A program made the translations under genes and the position numbers. A DNA stretch of 64,000 nucleotides. Origin: Carettochelys insculpta (Eukaryota > Chordata > Testudines > Carettochelyidae). The notes beneath the pieces were generated by a model. It did no database searches. It worked only from the letters and a program-made list of their open reading frames with translations, and was not told where the DNA came from. This document shows positions 1 to 11,265 of this stretch, piece by piece (within the stretch, counting starts at the first letter, position 1; the number at the start of each line of letters is the position of its first letter). The stretch covers positions 172,311,501 through 172,375,500 of the forward strand of contig NC_134137.1 of assembly GCF_033958435.1 (NCBI RefSeq), in the 5' to 3' direction.

Positions 1-216
1 TAGTCCCTTCATTAAACACATTCAATCAGGCTAGAAGTGTTCAGAGTATCTGCCTGTTGTTTTCTTTAATACCTCAACCTTACTGGGTTAATTAAAGGCT
101 TCCTGTAGATACAATGGGGCTTCTATTGTCAGTTGTTTGCAGCTTGCATCTTAATCCAGTCACGAGAGGGCATGTACAGCATATACTTTACGATGAACAT
201 GAGGCATGCACTCTAT

Positions 217-926
217 AGCTGCGTCTACACGTGCACGCTACTTCGAAGTAGCGGCACTAACTTCGAAATAGCGCCCGTCACGTCTACACGCGTCGGGCGC
301 TATTTCGAAGTTGAAATCGACGTTAGGCGGCGAGACGTCGAAGTCGCTAACCCCATGAGGGGATGGGAATAGCGCCCTACTTCGACGTTCAACATCGAAG
401 TAGGGACGTGTAGACGATCCGCGCCCCGCAACATCGAAATAGCGGGGTCCTCCATGGCGGCCATCAGCTGGGGGGTTGAGAGATACTCTCTCTCCAGCCC
501 TTGCGGGGCTCTGTGGTCACCGTGGGCAGCAGCCCTTAGCCCAGGGCTTCTGGCTGCTGCTGCTGCAGCTGGGGGTCCGTGCTGCATATACAGGGTCTGC
601 AACTAGTTGTTGGCTCTGTGTATCTTGCACTGTTTAATGAAAGTGTGTCTGGGAGGGGCCCTTTAAGGGAGCGACTTGCTGTTGAGTCCGCCCCGTGACC
701 CTGTCTGCAGCTGTGCCTGGCACCCTTATTTCGATGTGTGCTCCTTTGGCGTGTAGACGTTCCCTCGCTGTGCCTATTTCGATGTTGGGCTGAGCAACGT
801 CGAAGTTGAACATCGACGTTGCCAGCCCTGGAGGACGTGTAGACGTTATTCATCGAAATAGCCTATTTCGATGTCGCAACATCGAAATAAGCTATTTCGA
901 AGTTGTGTGCACGTGTAGACGTAGCC
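217..926 (+). mobile_element. Non-autonomous PIF/Harbinger element, copy 1 (710 bp)
   Basis: The left end AGCTGCGTCTACACGTGCAC and the right end GTGCACGTGTAGACGTAGCC are inverted repeats. The element is flanked by TAT at 214-216 and 927-929, a 3-bp duplication as expected for PIF/Harbinger. Its outer parts match the two ends of the 4.1-kb element at 58638-62746, and the coding interior is missing. It still carries the CTG-rich stretch that in the long element encodes the start of the transposase. It is CpG-rich and has many TTCGAA/ATCGAA motifs. The short frames inside it are not genes. Confidence 0.9.
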
Positions 927-2310
927 TATGTGTACTGCTTCCTGTGAAGAGGTAAAGCCCTCTAGATACAGTGAAAACCTATTATGTTTTCAGAGGTATA
1001 ATCTGCAAAAGCAAAGTAGAAACTATTTTAAGGTTTATAAGCATCCACTTTTTTAACCTTACTCAATGGCATTACACTTTACCCTAACTAAATATTAAAC
1101 TATCTTGAGCTTAGCTATTTATGACACAAAGCCTCTTAGAAATAGAATAATTTATCACCCATAATAGTATGTCAAACCAGAAAAGGGCCTGTAAATGCAC
1201 AGCCAGTTCCCAGCAAAAAAGATTTCAAATTTAATACATATTCATTTGTGCAACTACCATTCATTTCTACTGGAAAACCACTGTTAATTTTTTCAAAGTG
1301 GCTGTCAGGGGGTTCTCCATACAATAAATCTGTTAGAATAGCGTCAAATTTAGGTCTCAGTTACACTGGTGTGGACCTGGGACAACCCCACTGAAATCAG
1401 TTATGTTACTCCAGACCTATGCCAGTATAATTCAAGGTTGGATTTTGTCCTCATTTTTCCAGACTCTTGAAATAGTTTTTCTTCATAGAAATGTTGTTCC
1501 ATTACAAAGTGGAGAATCAGTTTTGCTTGGTAACCTCTGTGGTTGGTCATACCCGTTCCCTATGTGTTACTTCAGCTGCAATAATAGCATTGCTAGCCTT
1601 TGGCAGGATAGCTCATAGGACAAATTTTGTTTCTTAGTGGGATACCCACCACCAAAGCTAGCAATGCAAAGCAAGAGCACCTGCTCCCAAATAACTTTCT
1701 CTAAATTTAACTCAGCTGTCTATTGTTCAGCCAGATCTTCTTTTTCAGAAGAATCTTTGGAAATAGATCCCTAACTGGTCAGTCATGGTGTTCACCTCCT
1801 TCAAATCCCTGTACATTGTTGGTGATATTTCCTACGGAAATGAAAACAGAGACTGAGCTGCACATTGCAACCCGGTTGAACACAAGAAGGTCAGCAAAAT
1901 AGTGAAACTCTAGAACTTTATTCATGCAATATCCACCATTATATCATGCATTGGTGAACGGAAAAATGGCTTGCACATGAGAAAATTCCAGAAGAAATAG
2001 GCTGGGCACGACTTACCAGTGGGGAAACATGGGAAGAGGTGAAGGTAAAGCAGAGGTATGAGTCTTGTGTTGTAACACAGAGACAGGAAATCCAGGGTAA
2101 AAATCTGTACAAGCAAATGCTGAGCCACTCAGTCTGCACCCTGACCAGTAATGCTCAGACTTTTGAAAACTGAACACTCCTTCAGGAAAAAGAAACCAAC
2201 CAGGCTCACCCAGTAATCCTGTTATTTGGCTTTAAAGGCCAACACCTGTTAATTTATACAACATGCATGCCTCTCTCCCTGAATAGTCCTTCATGCTCTC
2301 ACCCCAGTGT
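927..2310. other. Unassigned non-coding stretch
   Basis: No gene is seen. Around 1325-1440 there is a 'gtctcagttacactggtgtggacctggga' type segment (quoted in part: gttacactggtgtggacc). It resembles old amniote interspersed repeats that recur near 42220 and 45210. The rest shows no recognisable feature. Confidence 0.4.
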
Positions 2311-2770
2311 TAAGAAACCAAAGACCCATAGAAGGCTAGGGTTGGAAGAGAGACTCAGGAGGTCATCTAGTAGGTCCCCTGCTCAAAACAGGACCAACCC
2401 CAAATAAATCATTCTGTATTGGGTCTTGTCAAGTTTAAAAAGCCTCTCAGGATGGCTATTTCACCAATCCCTTGGCAATCCATTCCTATTAAATAGTTTT
2501 TCCTAATAGAACTCCCACACTGCAATTTGAGAGCATTGCTTCTTGTTCTGTCATCTGCCACCACTGGAAATAGCCTGGCTCCATCATCTTTGGGACCCTC
2601 CCTCTTCATTCAGTGGTTGAAGGCTGCAATCAACTCCTCTCCCCTACTCCTTCATTCTTCTCTTCTGCAGAGCTTGTTCTCTTTTCATAAGTCATGTACC
2701 TCAACCACCCAATCATTTTCATTTCCCATCGCTGGGCTCCCTCATTCTTGTGTTGATCTTCATAATGCTA
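2311..2770 (-). mobile_element. CR1 LINE 3' fragment
   Basis: Read on the minus strand this matches the CR1 3' region. It has the 'agggttggaagagac...aggtcatctag' end and the conserved block that in the other copies reads as attgctccttgttctgtcat. It is 5'-truncated and has no coding capacity. It is diverged, more so than the copy at 10147. Confidence 0.75.
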
Positions 2771-3406
2771 TTCTGGCAAGAGTTAGTAGGTGATGCCAGT
2801 ACAGATAGTCTTGCAACTTCTTTGTCTTAGCATCTGATCAGGTTACAGACTTTGAGGAACTGCTGCTTTGTTAGTTTTGTGATGCATTTTTTTCTGGGGG
2901 AATCAACTGCAAAGAGAAAGTGGCTTGCTTTCTTCCTTTAAGTCTCTAATTAACATCAATTGTTGGGGCAGATGTGCTTTTAGGGAATTGAACACTAGAG
3001 CAGAGATTTCTGAGAGAAGTGTTTGCCTGCATGCTGTTGTGATCGTCTCTGTTCGAGGGCTGTTACTTATAGTACAAATTAATAAAATACACTAAGAAAC
3101 ATTGATTTCTCTTCCTACTGGAAACTGACTTCTACTGAAACTATTGAAATCAGCTGCCACTCAGAAGAGGGTAAACAATTAATAGTTGCTCTTCTGTCTT
3201 ACATACTTTGATGAGCAGAGGAATGATAAACCACAGTACCACTTAAAGTATCCTCAGGGGCATCTTTGTTAGCAAGTATGAAAATGAATGAGAAAGTACA
3301 CGCCTCACAGCTCTTGTTTTGGGCTCTCTGAAAATTCAGACTGAGGTCTCCATTTAATTTTATACTCTGAAGATTTGCTCCACAAGGATAACAGCTATAG
3401 ACTTAG
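2771..3406. other. Unassigned non-coding stretch
   Basis: I see no gene, repeat family or structured motif here. Confidence 0.4.
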
Positions 3407-3622
3407 GGATTGTCTGTATGGGAAAATTGGCAGGCACAGCTACTCTGGAATAATTGTTCTACTGAAGTTATTCTGTAACTTCTCATGAGGATACATTACT
3501 CTGAAAAAGTGACTTTATGCCAGCAGGGTGTATGCACCAGGAAGAGTTATACAAGACTAGCAAAATTATAGAGCACTAGTGGAATATTTATACTAGTCAG
3601 TTTCCCCCATGTAGACAATGCC
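3407..3622. mobile_element. Small MITE with 'attgtctGTATGGG' ends
   Basis: The left end GGATTGTCTGTATGGGAAA and the right end TTTCCCCCATGTAGACAATG are imperfect inverted repeats about 215 bp apart. The interior has no coding capacity. Class is uncertain. The end motif resembles the Harbinger-like MITEs elsewhere in the window. Confidence 0.55.
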
Positions 3623-3783
3623 ATGGGGCCTGATTCTTATTTACACTGGAGACATTTTACATCACTTTGGCAGGGTAAAGGGACCTCAGAGTAGATGTTA
3701 CAATAATTCTTCACTCACTCTTTAAGGCTGCTTTGCCATGCCAGAGTGGTCATTAGTGCTAAGATTCAAGCCACACTTAAAAA

Positions 3784-4214
3784 GAGAACAACAAAAGCAG
3801 TCAAGTAGCACTTTAAAAACTGACAAAATAATTTATTAGGTGAGCTTTCGTGGGACAGACCCACTTCTTCAGACCATAGCCAGACCAGAACAGACTCAAT
3901 ATTTAAGGCACAGAGAACCAAAAATTAATCAAGGTTGACAAATCAGAAAAAATTTATCATGGTGAGCAAATCAGAAGGTAGAGGGGCGGGGTGGGGGGAG
4001 TCAAGAATTAGATTAAACCAAGTATGCAAAAGACCCCTATAATGACCCAGAAAATTCACATCTTCGTTCAAACAACATGTTAATGTGTCGAATTTGAATA
4101 TAAAAGAGAATTCAGAAGCCTCTCTTTGCAGACTGTTGTGAAAATTCCTCTTCATTAAAATGCAGACTTTTAAGTCATTAACAGAATGACCCACTCTACT
4201 AAAATGTTGCAAAG
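3784..4214 (-). mobile_element. Penelope-like element, 3' fragment (copy A)
   Basis: The minus strand encodes the C-terminal end of a GIY-YIG protein (GHSVNDLKVCILMKRNF, then LQREASEFSFIFKF, then NFLGHYRG) followed by the PLE 3' segment with the GTGGGTCTGTCCCAC hairpin and 'aagtgctacttgactgctttt'. It is truncated at 4214, directly against the 3' end of copy B. The two copies therefore lie head to tail, a common arrangement for PLEs. Confidence 0.8.
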
Positions 4215-4401
4215 TAACAGAGAGGAAGCCGTGCTAGTCTATACACTATCAAAACAAAAAGCAGTCAAGTAGCACTTTAAAGACTAGCAAAAGAGTTTAT
4301 TGGACGAGCTTTCATGGGACGGACCCACTTCTTCAGACCATAGGCAGACCAGAACAGACTCAATATTTAAGGCACAGAGAACCAAAAACAGTAAGCAAGG
4401 A

Positions 4402-5366
4402 GTAGTAGTAGTAGACATCCTTCAGTCTCCATAGACTGTGGATCGCGCCCTTTATAGTTTCAACTGAGGACTTCATTTACAGCGTCTACTGTGACTATGA
4501 AGACCCACACGAGAGTGACAGTCCTTGCTGCATCTCTTGCAGATGTGGTGGGTGTCTGGCAAGTCCTTACTGTGCTTTCTGTGCGCTCGCTTCTCCTCTG
4601 CTAGCTGTCTGATCCTCATCTCACCCTTCTGAAGGCCCTTGTGTAACCCCTGCCTCCATCTGCTGCGGTCGTCTGCTAGTTCTTCCCAGTTGTCCAGCTC
4701 GATGTCTACCTCTCTGAGGTCTCTCTTGCAGACATCTTTGTAGCGCAACTGGGGGCATCCGGGAGGTCTTTTGCCAGAGGCTAGCTCACCATAAAGGATG
4801 TCTTTTGGAATCCTTCCATCATTCATCCTGTGGACGTGGCCAAGCCAGCAGAGCCGACGCTGCCTGAGGAGGGTGTGCATGGTTGGGATTCCAGCTTGCT
4901 CGAGGACGGCTGTGTTGGTCACTCTGTCCTTCCATGATATTCCAAGGATGCGCCTGAGGCAGCGCAAGTGGAAGACGTTCAGCCTCTTTTCCTGGCAGTC
5001 ATACAGGGTCCAAGTCTCGCTGCCATAAAGGAGGGTGCTGAGGATGCAGGCTCTGTAGACTTGCATTTTGGTGTGAACGTACAGCTTGTTGCTATTCCTC
5101 ACTCTCTTGCTGAGTCTGGACAGAGTTGTGGCCGCTTTTCCGATCCTCCTATTTAGTTCAGTGTCCAATGACAGGGTGTCAGTGATGGTGGACCCGAGGT
5201 AAACGAACTCGTGGAAGACCTCTAACATATAGTTGTCAATGCTGATTGATGGGGATTCAGCAACATCCTGACCGAGTACGTTTGTCTTCTTTAGGCTGAT
5301 GGTAAGCCCAAAGTCCTTGCACGCTTTGGAGAACTGATCCAGCAGTTTTTGAAGCTGGTCCAAGGA
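4402..5366 (-). pseudogene. Non-LTR retrotransposon fragment: RT C-terminus plus zinc knuckle
   Basis: An open minus-strand frame of about 298 residues runs to a stop at 4473. Recognisable blocks are YLGST (about residues 58-62), LLYGSETW (114-121), CLRRILGISW, and a terminal CxxC...H...C zinc-binding motif (CKRCSKDCHSRVGLHSH). The frame begins without a true ATG exactly where the PLE resumes, so this is a 5'-truncated insertion. The catalytic xADD motif is missing. The minus-strand 3' end finishes in a short (CTA)n run, as in LINEs with microsatellite-like tails. The clade is not certain; RTE-, L2- or jockey-like are all possible. The frame is intact, which suggests a recent insertion. It is not a host gene. 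Confidence 0.85.
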
Positions 5367-5428
5367 GGACAAATCAGAAAAAGATAATCAAGGTGAGCAA
5401 ATCAGAGAGTGGAGGGGTGCGGGGGAAG

Positions 5429-6160
5429 TCAAGAATTAGATAAACACAAGTATGCAGACGAGCCCCTATAGTGACTCAGAAAGTTCCCATCCCGGTTTAA
5501 ACCATGTGTTAATGTGCTGAATTTGAATATAAAAGCCAGCTCGGCTGCTTCCCTTTGAAGAATGGTGCAAAAGTTCTTTTTCAGTAACACACATACCTTT
5601 AGGTCATTGACAGAATGCCCCATTCCATTGAAATGTTGACTAACTGGTTTGTGGATCTGGAGTGTTTTGATGTCTGTTTTGTGCCCACTAACCCTTTGTC
5701 TAAGGGAGTTAGAAGTCTGTCCAATATATAAAGCATCTGGGCATTGTTGGCACATGATGGCGTATACGATGTTAGCTGAGGAACATGAGAAAGTTCCCGT
5801 GATTCTGTGAATAACCTGGTTAGGTCCAGTGATGGTATCCCCAGAATAGATATGTGGATAAAGCTGGCAACGGACTTTGTTGCAAGGAAAAGTTCCAGGA
5901 CTGGTGCTCCTGCGGTATAGACTGTGGTTGTGGGTGAGAATCCTTATAAGGTTGGGAGGTTGTTTAAAAAGAGAGCGAGAGAGCGAGCGCAAGAGAGAGA
6001 GAGACTCTGGACAATGACTGACAGGCCTGTCCATGCCCTTCTGACTAGTACATAGGGGGTACACCCTCCATTTGAACAAACCTTGTCCTATACAGTTTTC
6101 TGTACAATGTCTCTTTGGAAGTGGGCTAGTAGCTTCTGAAGCTGATGGGGCAGCTGTCAC
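5429..6160 (-). CDS. PLE GIY-YIG endonuclease domain (partial protein)
   Basis: This 243-codon open frame carries the C-terminal part of a PLE polyprotein. A linker of the form NLIRILTHN...CQLYPHIYSGDTITGP comes first. It is followed by the GIY-YIG nuclease: VYAIMCQQC supplies the 'GIY' strand, LYIGQT the 'YIG' strand, and LRQRVSGHK the conserved Arg and His. The C-terminus ends NFLSHYRG. In PLEs this nuclease nicks target DNA for target-primed reverse transcription. The N-terminal reverse transcriptase is missing, so the fragment cannot work alone. The first ~60 residues (before NLIRIL) have no clear family match. Confidence 0.8.
   Translation of the reverse strand: MTAAPSASEATSPLPKRHCTENCIGQGLFKWRVYPLCTSQKGMDRPVSHCPESLSLLRSLSRSLFKQPPNLIRILTHNHSLYRRSTSPGTFPCNKVRCQLYPHIYSGDTITGPNQVIHRITGTFSCSSANIVYAIMCQQCPDALYIGQTSNSLRQRVSGHKTDIKTLQIHKPVSQHFNGMGHSVNDLKVCVLLKKNFCTILQREAAELAFIFKFSTLTHGLNRDGNFLSHYRGSSAYLCLSNS
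5963..6003. repeat. GA-rich simple repeat
   Basis: A run of gagagcgagagagcgagcg-type units ending in pure (GA)n. It lies inside the N-terminal part of the PLE frame, where it adds Leu/Ser-rich residues that are probably not original. Confidence 0.8.
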
Positions 6161-6200
6161 TTGTAGTCATGCCATTGATAAGACTGAAGAGCAAGTGGCT

Positions 6201-6396
6201 TCAGTGCTTTGACAGCATAGGTACATGTCCCCTTCCACCAGGCAGTGGAACCACACCAGACCACATGCTGCCTGTGCAACTTCATCTGTGCATTTCCTAA
6301 GTTCTTCCAAACAGATTCCCTCACTCCACCACCACCCCTGCTGCCACTAGTTAAATCGATTCTTTTTGTATTCCATGAGTTTGGCTAACTGTAATA
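6201..6396. other. Unassigned spacer
   Basis: Short stretch between the PLE and a Tigger-type MITE. It contains no recognised feature. Confidence 0.4.
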
Positions 6397-6719
6397 CAAG
6401 TTGAACCTCTCTAGTCCAGCATCCTTGTGATCTGACTGGTACCAAACCAGAGAATTTGCTGAAAGATGGAAGGTCATATTTCTTAGCACATTACCAACAC
6501 TTCCACTGCTTATTGGGCTCTTAGAAGACATTTAAGGTAAATTACATCTAGATAACAGCACAGAACACTGAGAGCCAGGACTGGTGGCTGTGAACAAACT
6601 TTATGGGAGATGGGAAACTTGCCCACCTCCGTGATAAGTGGTCATCCAGACAACTAAAATCGTGCTGGATGATGTATTTTGCTGGATGAGAGAGTGCTGG
6701 ACTAGAGAGGTTCAACCTG
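6397..6719 (-). mobile_element. Tigger/pogo-type MITE
   Basis: Ends CAAGTTGAACCTCTCTAGTC and GACTAGAGAGGTTCAACCTG are inverted repeats flanked by TA at 6395-6396 and 6720-6721. The TA duplication and the 'CAGGTTGAACCTCTCTAGTCC' type terminus (given here only as a family description) fit Tc1/mariner-Tigger. The interior is 'agtgttggtaatgtgctaag'-like on the minus strand and non-coding. Confidence 0.85.
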
Positions 6720-7622
6720 TATTTCATTTCTTTTTTCTCCTTGCATAGGATATTTTTTCCCCGAAGGAGGGAAAGTTGTATCCCAAAGGGGATATTTAAA
6801 ATGAAAAGCCAGTGTTTGTGCCAGGAGAGAGATTATGCAGCACAGCCATGTCTTTTCATGAAAAGATGGCCTGAGACAAGGTGTCCATTCTTTGAAAGGC
6901 CATAGAAAAGCAGAGCTAATTACAGTTCCGCTAATTTGTTTCATTTTGCAAAGAATGGAAGCCATCTGAAGCTGTTAGTTTTTCTTAGTTTCCTGAAATA
7001 TGGCAGGCAGCCTCCAAATGAAAACCCCGCTTCTGAGACTGTTCTCAAATAGTAAGCATCAAAACAGAATGCCTGTAAGGATGCTGAAAAAATGTGTTAC
7101 GTCATAGGCAGGCCCAGCCCATGCAAGTTTTCCACAAGAATCACATTTTACCATAGAGCCTTTGTGGTCATGATTTTTAAAAATATCCCTGTAACAGGGT
7201 AGCAAGTCCTTGGGCCAGAGAGCCTGAGTTTCAGCCAGCTCTGACAACATAATGAAATCAATCATTGCTAAGTAAAAAGGCAGCAAGAAAGGCTGCGGGT
7301 GTGACTGAGACTACCAGAAGTGGGTAAAAGCTCTCCAGGCAAAGAGGCTTGTGAGAGACTGAGGCCAGCCCCTCAGGGAGGGGGTGGGTCTTCACAGCTG
7401 AAACTGGAGCAAAGAATGTAGATGTTTCTGTTTTGTTTTCAGAGACTTGGTACCAAACTCCTGGGACAGAGATGCTGAACTAGTGCTGGGGGCTGGAGGG
7501 TCCAAGAGAAACTGAGGAGTAAATAAACAGGAGCCCTTCTGGGGATAATTTGGTGAATGGTGAGTTTTTAAGGGGCCCCTGCAGAGACAGACTGGTCATG
7601 GAGGTAGCGTACCAAACAGCAA
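6720..7622. other. Unassigned non-coding stretch
   Basis: No gene or repeat recognised. The frames here are short, without family motifs. Confidence 0.4.
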
Positions 7623-7810
7623 CAATGTTCCCTCTAATTTTTTTCCTCCATGGGCAGAATACGTTGTGTTATGTGCACCGAGGCATGTGGGGTTGTGCAT
7701 ACCCAGGAGAAACACATGCTGCCCGCTGTGGGTGCTCTGCTAATCAGCTGGGCAGCATTTGAATCTCTCCTGGGTGGAGCGCCCAAGTGCCCAGCTTGCA
7801 GGGAACACTG
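7623..7810. mobile_element. hAT-type MITE (188 bp)
   Basis: The ends CAATGTTCCCTCTAA and GCAGGGAACACTG are inverted. The flanks AACAGCAA (7615-7622) and TATAGCAA (7811-7818) agree at 6 of 8 positions, consistent with a decayed 8-bp hAT duplication. The interior is non-coding. Confidence 0.7.
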
Positions 7811-7818
7811 TATAGCAA

Positions 7819-9486
7819 CCTCTGTTCCCAAGAGGGCATTTTAGAGGCAGCAAGTGGCCTGGCCACTATAACCCGCAGCAGATCTTTTCCTCTCTTTCTC
7901 CCCATTCATTTTAATATATCCTACTAGGGAAAGCAAATTCTATCCATAAAAAATGAAAGACAGGTGCTTAGTCACTGGTTCATTAACCACTCCTGACACG
8001 CAAATTTCCCTTTTTTTCTTTTCTTCACCTTCATTACTGTTTTTAAGTCGTTTCCATATGAACTCATTAACATCACTTTCCATCTGACCCACTTAGAGAT
8101 CTGCGTCACTAGTGATGTCTGTACAGTAAGCAATCTCCCTGCATTGTCCTGCTTTTATGAAGGGGCTTGGTGCATGTGTGTTTGGCTGTGCTGCAAGCAT
8201 GTGCGTGTGTGTGTGTGCTTAGCCCTGCAGGAGTTGTCTAAAATTAACTGCACAGCATTTTTTGTCATCACCTAATAGGTCCTTTCCATCTCCAAAGTCT
8301 GTGATTTGGTGAATCTATAGCAATTCCCTCCCTGCACAGTTTAACAACGAGGCTTTTTTTAGACTGACAACCTGTAATACTGGTGGTGCTGTAGAGAAAT
8401 GATAAAGGTAACGTTTCACTTTGCCAGTCAGAAACTGCCTCTCAGGATAACTTAGGGTGGGGGGAGGGAGAAAAGAAAGAAAAACACAAAGCAGAATGCG
8501 CAATTGTTAGTAGTGATGACGTCCATAGTCACATAATCTCTCCTGAGCTATGTTTCAAGTAGGAGTGGATGACAGGGTTTGAGAAAAATAAGAACCAGCC
8601 CTGGAAAGATGTCAAAATCCTAGTAATATAGTCCATCAGTCCTCCTCGTCTTCAGAACTTTCACTATATTTCAAATCCCTCAAAGCCAAAGTACTATTGT
8701 ACGAATTGCAAAAAACTATTAAAATATTTTGCAGCACTGACAAGCAGCAAAAAATGACAGTTGGATATGTAGTTTTATTTGTGATGATGGCATCATGAAG
8801 TCGTACACAGATTGTGTCTGAATGATTTCCAAATGTAATTGGTTTGCTGCAAGTCTAAAAAATGGGGGAGAGAAGGTTTTCTTTTGCTGATAGCTCTGTA
8901 AACTCACCCGAGGCTCTGACAGGCAAATTGAGATCATTCTATTTTTTACATGAAAACCCCCAATGATTGATCTACAGACCAAATTAACTCTCAAGGACAT
9001 CCACACCAGCATAGTATCTTCCAGTTATGTCTTCCATTGTATTTGTATAAACCCACAGGATGTTACTGAGGTTACCCTGGTGTGACTGAGAGATTTTTCA
9101 GGGCTGGTAACTATATAAGAAAATATATTGTCGTATTTTTTAACTTGTAAACTAAACATATTTGCTATGGAAACTATGAATTGGTAAATAAACAAAACTC
9201 TCCTGTGCAATACTCCAGGTAGAAACCCACCCTAAAGGTCTCAGCCATTCCTTATCTGAGTAAGCCTAGGGTTCATTGAAACAGCTTGTGTCAGGAAGAG
9301 GCTCTCAAGTCATAGAGATATTACATTATAAAAGGTTTCTGAGTACTTTTTATTATTGCTGTAAAATGAACAATGTACTGTAAATGCTGATGAAACTATA
9401 AGCAAGAGGACAAGCTGTCAGGTAGGGCATTTTAAAAGACCAGTTTAAATACTGCATTTGTATCTTGTATTGGAGGGGCAGCCGAG
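7819..9486. other. Unassigned non-coding stretch with a (GT)n run
   Basis: A short gtgcgtgtgtgtgtgtg tract lies near 8198-8217. Otherwise AT-rich sequence without a recognisable gene or repeat. Confidence 0.4.
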
Positions 9487-9680
9487 TTAGTCTGTATCTT
9501 CAAAAACAGCAAGAAGTCCTGTGGCACCTTATAAACTAACAGATATTTTGGAGCATAAGTTTTCAGCGGCAAAGACCCACTTCATGCATCTGACGAAGTG
9601 GGTCTTTGCCCACGGAAGTTTATGCTCCAAAATATCTGGTAGTCTACAAGGTGCCACAGGACTTCTTGCTGTTTTTGTGT
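9487..9680. mobile_element. PLE-derived fold-back (inverted pair of 3' ends)
   Basis: Two copies of the PLE 3' segment face each other. The arm AACAGCAAGAAGTCCTGTGG at 9505 is mirrored by CCACAGGACTTCTTGCTGTT ending near 9675. The centre lies near 9590, next to 'ctgacgaagtgggtctttg'. The arms are about 85 bp with few mismatches, so the RNA or single strand would fold into a long hairpin. There is no coding sequence. Confidence 0.85.
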
Positions 9681-10146
9681 CTTGTGTCACTCTGAGACGG
9701 TTGTACAAACTCACTCTGCACTGGAAGGCCATTGCTTGATGCTCGTCTGGCCCTTTCCGGTGCTAGTGGCTTGCAAAGCACTGATCCTTCTGCTTGTGGC
9801 TCAGGTGTAAAAGTGCCATTGCACAGGCTGGCTGTTGTTTCTGAATGAACATGATATTTGATCTGCTAGTGGACAGCTGAAGTGGTTTCTCAGGGCAGGC
9901 AGAAGAGGCATTTTGAGTGAGGTGTAATGTGCCCTTTACCTGTGCTATAAATTGACCCTTGGTGGCCCCTTAAGTCTCTACTTACTCTACTTACTTTCAG
10001 ACATCATCTGTCTCTACTACTGGGCAAAAGGGCAAAACTCAGTGGAAGATCTGGAAATACATTGGCTTTTCACATCTGGTAGACTTTCCATGTGCTTTGT
10101 GCTTTCTTTCTGGCTAGATTTCAGTTCTTTGTGTTATAAATATTTC
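9681..10146. other. Unassigned spacer
   Basis: No gene or repeat recognised between the PLE fold-back and the CR1 fragment. Confidence 0.4.
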
Positions 10147-11265
10147 TTAGAATCATAAAATCCTAGAGCTGGAAGGGGCCTCGAGAGGTCATTGAGTCCA
10201 GCCCCTTGTCTAAAACAGAATCAACCACAAATGAATCATCCCAGCCAGGATTTTGCCAAGTCAAGACTTAAAAACCTCGAGGGATGGAGAATCCACCAGC
10301 TCTCTAGGCGATGAATTCCAGTGCTTCACCACCCTCTTGGTAAAATAGTTGTTTCCTAATATCCAGCCTTCACCTCTCCCTCTGTAACTTCAGACCATTG
10401 CTCCTTGTTCTGCCATTTGTTACCAATGAGAACAGTCTCCATCCTCTTAAGAGCCCTCTCTTAGAACGTTGAAGACTGCTATCAAATCTCCTCTCAGTCT
10501 TCTCTTCTGCAAGCTAAATAATCCCAAATCTCTCAGTCTCTCCTCATAGGCCAGGTTCTTTTCTGCTACACTGCTACTTAGCCAGTCGGTCCCCAGCCTG
10601 TAACAGTGCTTGGGATTCTTTCATCCCAAGTCCTGGACTCTGCACTTCTCCTTGTTGAACCTCTTCATATTTCTTTTGACCCATCCCTCCAATTTGTCTG
10701 AGTCACTCTGGGCCCTATCCTTTGTCTCCAAAGTATCTACCTGACCCCCAGCTTAGCGTCATCTGCAAATTTGCTGAGGATGCAATCCACCCCGTCATCC
10801 AGATCATTAATAAATATGTTGAACAATACTGGCCCTACAACCAATCCTTGGGGCACTTCACTTGAAACTGACTGCCAAACAGACATTGAGCAATTGATCA
10901 CTACCTGTTGGGCCTGTCTGTCAGGTCAGCTTTCTATCCATCTTACAGTCCATGTATCTAATCCATACTTCCTCTATTTATGGGCAAGAATGTTGTGGGA
11001 GACTGTATCAAAAGCTTTGCTAAGATCAAGATACATCACATCCACTGACTTCCCCATGTCCACAGAACCAGTTACCTCACCACAAAAGCTAATCAGATTG
11101 GTCAGGCATGACTTGCTATTGGTGAATCCATGTTGACTACTCTTGATGACTTTCCCCTCTTCCAAGTGCTCCAAAATGGATTCCTTGAGGATCCCCTCCA
11201 TTTTTCTGGGGCTGAGGTAAGATTTGTTTGCAGTGAGACTGCACCTGGTTGCAAATCAACTTCTC
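10147..11265 (-). mobile_element. CR1 LINE, 3' half (about 1.1 kb)
   Basis: The plus strand begins with tagaatcataaaatcctaga, the reverse of the CR1 3' end. The minus strand carries the CR1 reverse transcriptase region: SSQHGFTNSKSCLTNLISF (about 11150-11080) and VDVMYLDLSKAFDTVSHNIL (about 11040-10980). These correspond to the finger and early palm blocks of the RT. The frame then breaks and the FADD region is not readable. The copy is 5'-truncated near 11265. Confidence 0.9.
10974..11201 (-). pseudogene. CR1 reverse transcriptase fragment
   Basis: Seventy-five codons are open. They contain QHGFTNSKSCLTNL and DLSKAFDTVSHNIL, both hallmark motifs of CR1-clade reverse transcriptases. The frame has lost the rest of the RT and has no endonuclease. 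It is a relic of target-primed retrotransposition and is not expressed as a complete enzyme. Confidence 0.85.

Larger units (their letters stand above)
4215..6200 (-). mobile_element. Penelope-like element (copy B), split by a LINE insertion
   Basis: Minus-strand order is: GIY-YIG coding part (6160-5429), untranslated 'caccttgattatctttttctg' region, then a foreign insert (about 4402-5366), then the 3' segment with the same hairpin as copy A and the 'gactagcacggcttcctct' terminus at about 4215-4250. Comparison with copy A shows the two halves are continuous without the insert. The 5' limit near 6200 is not clear. The reverse transcriptase core is absent. Confidence 0.8.
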
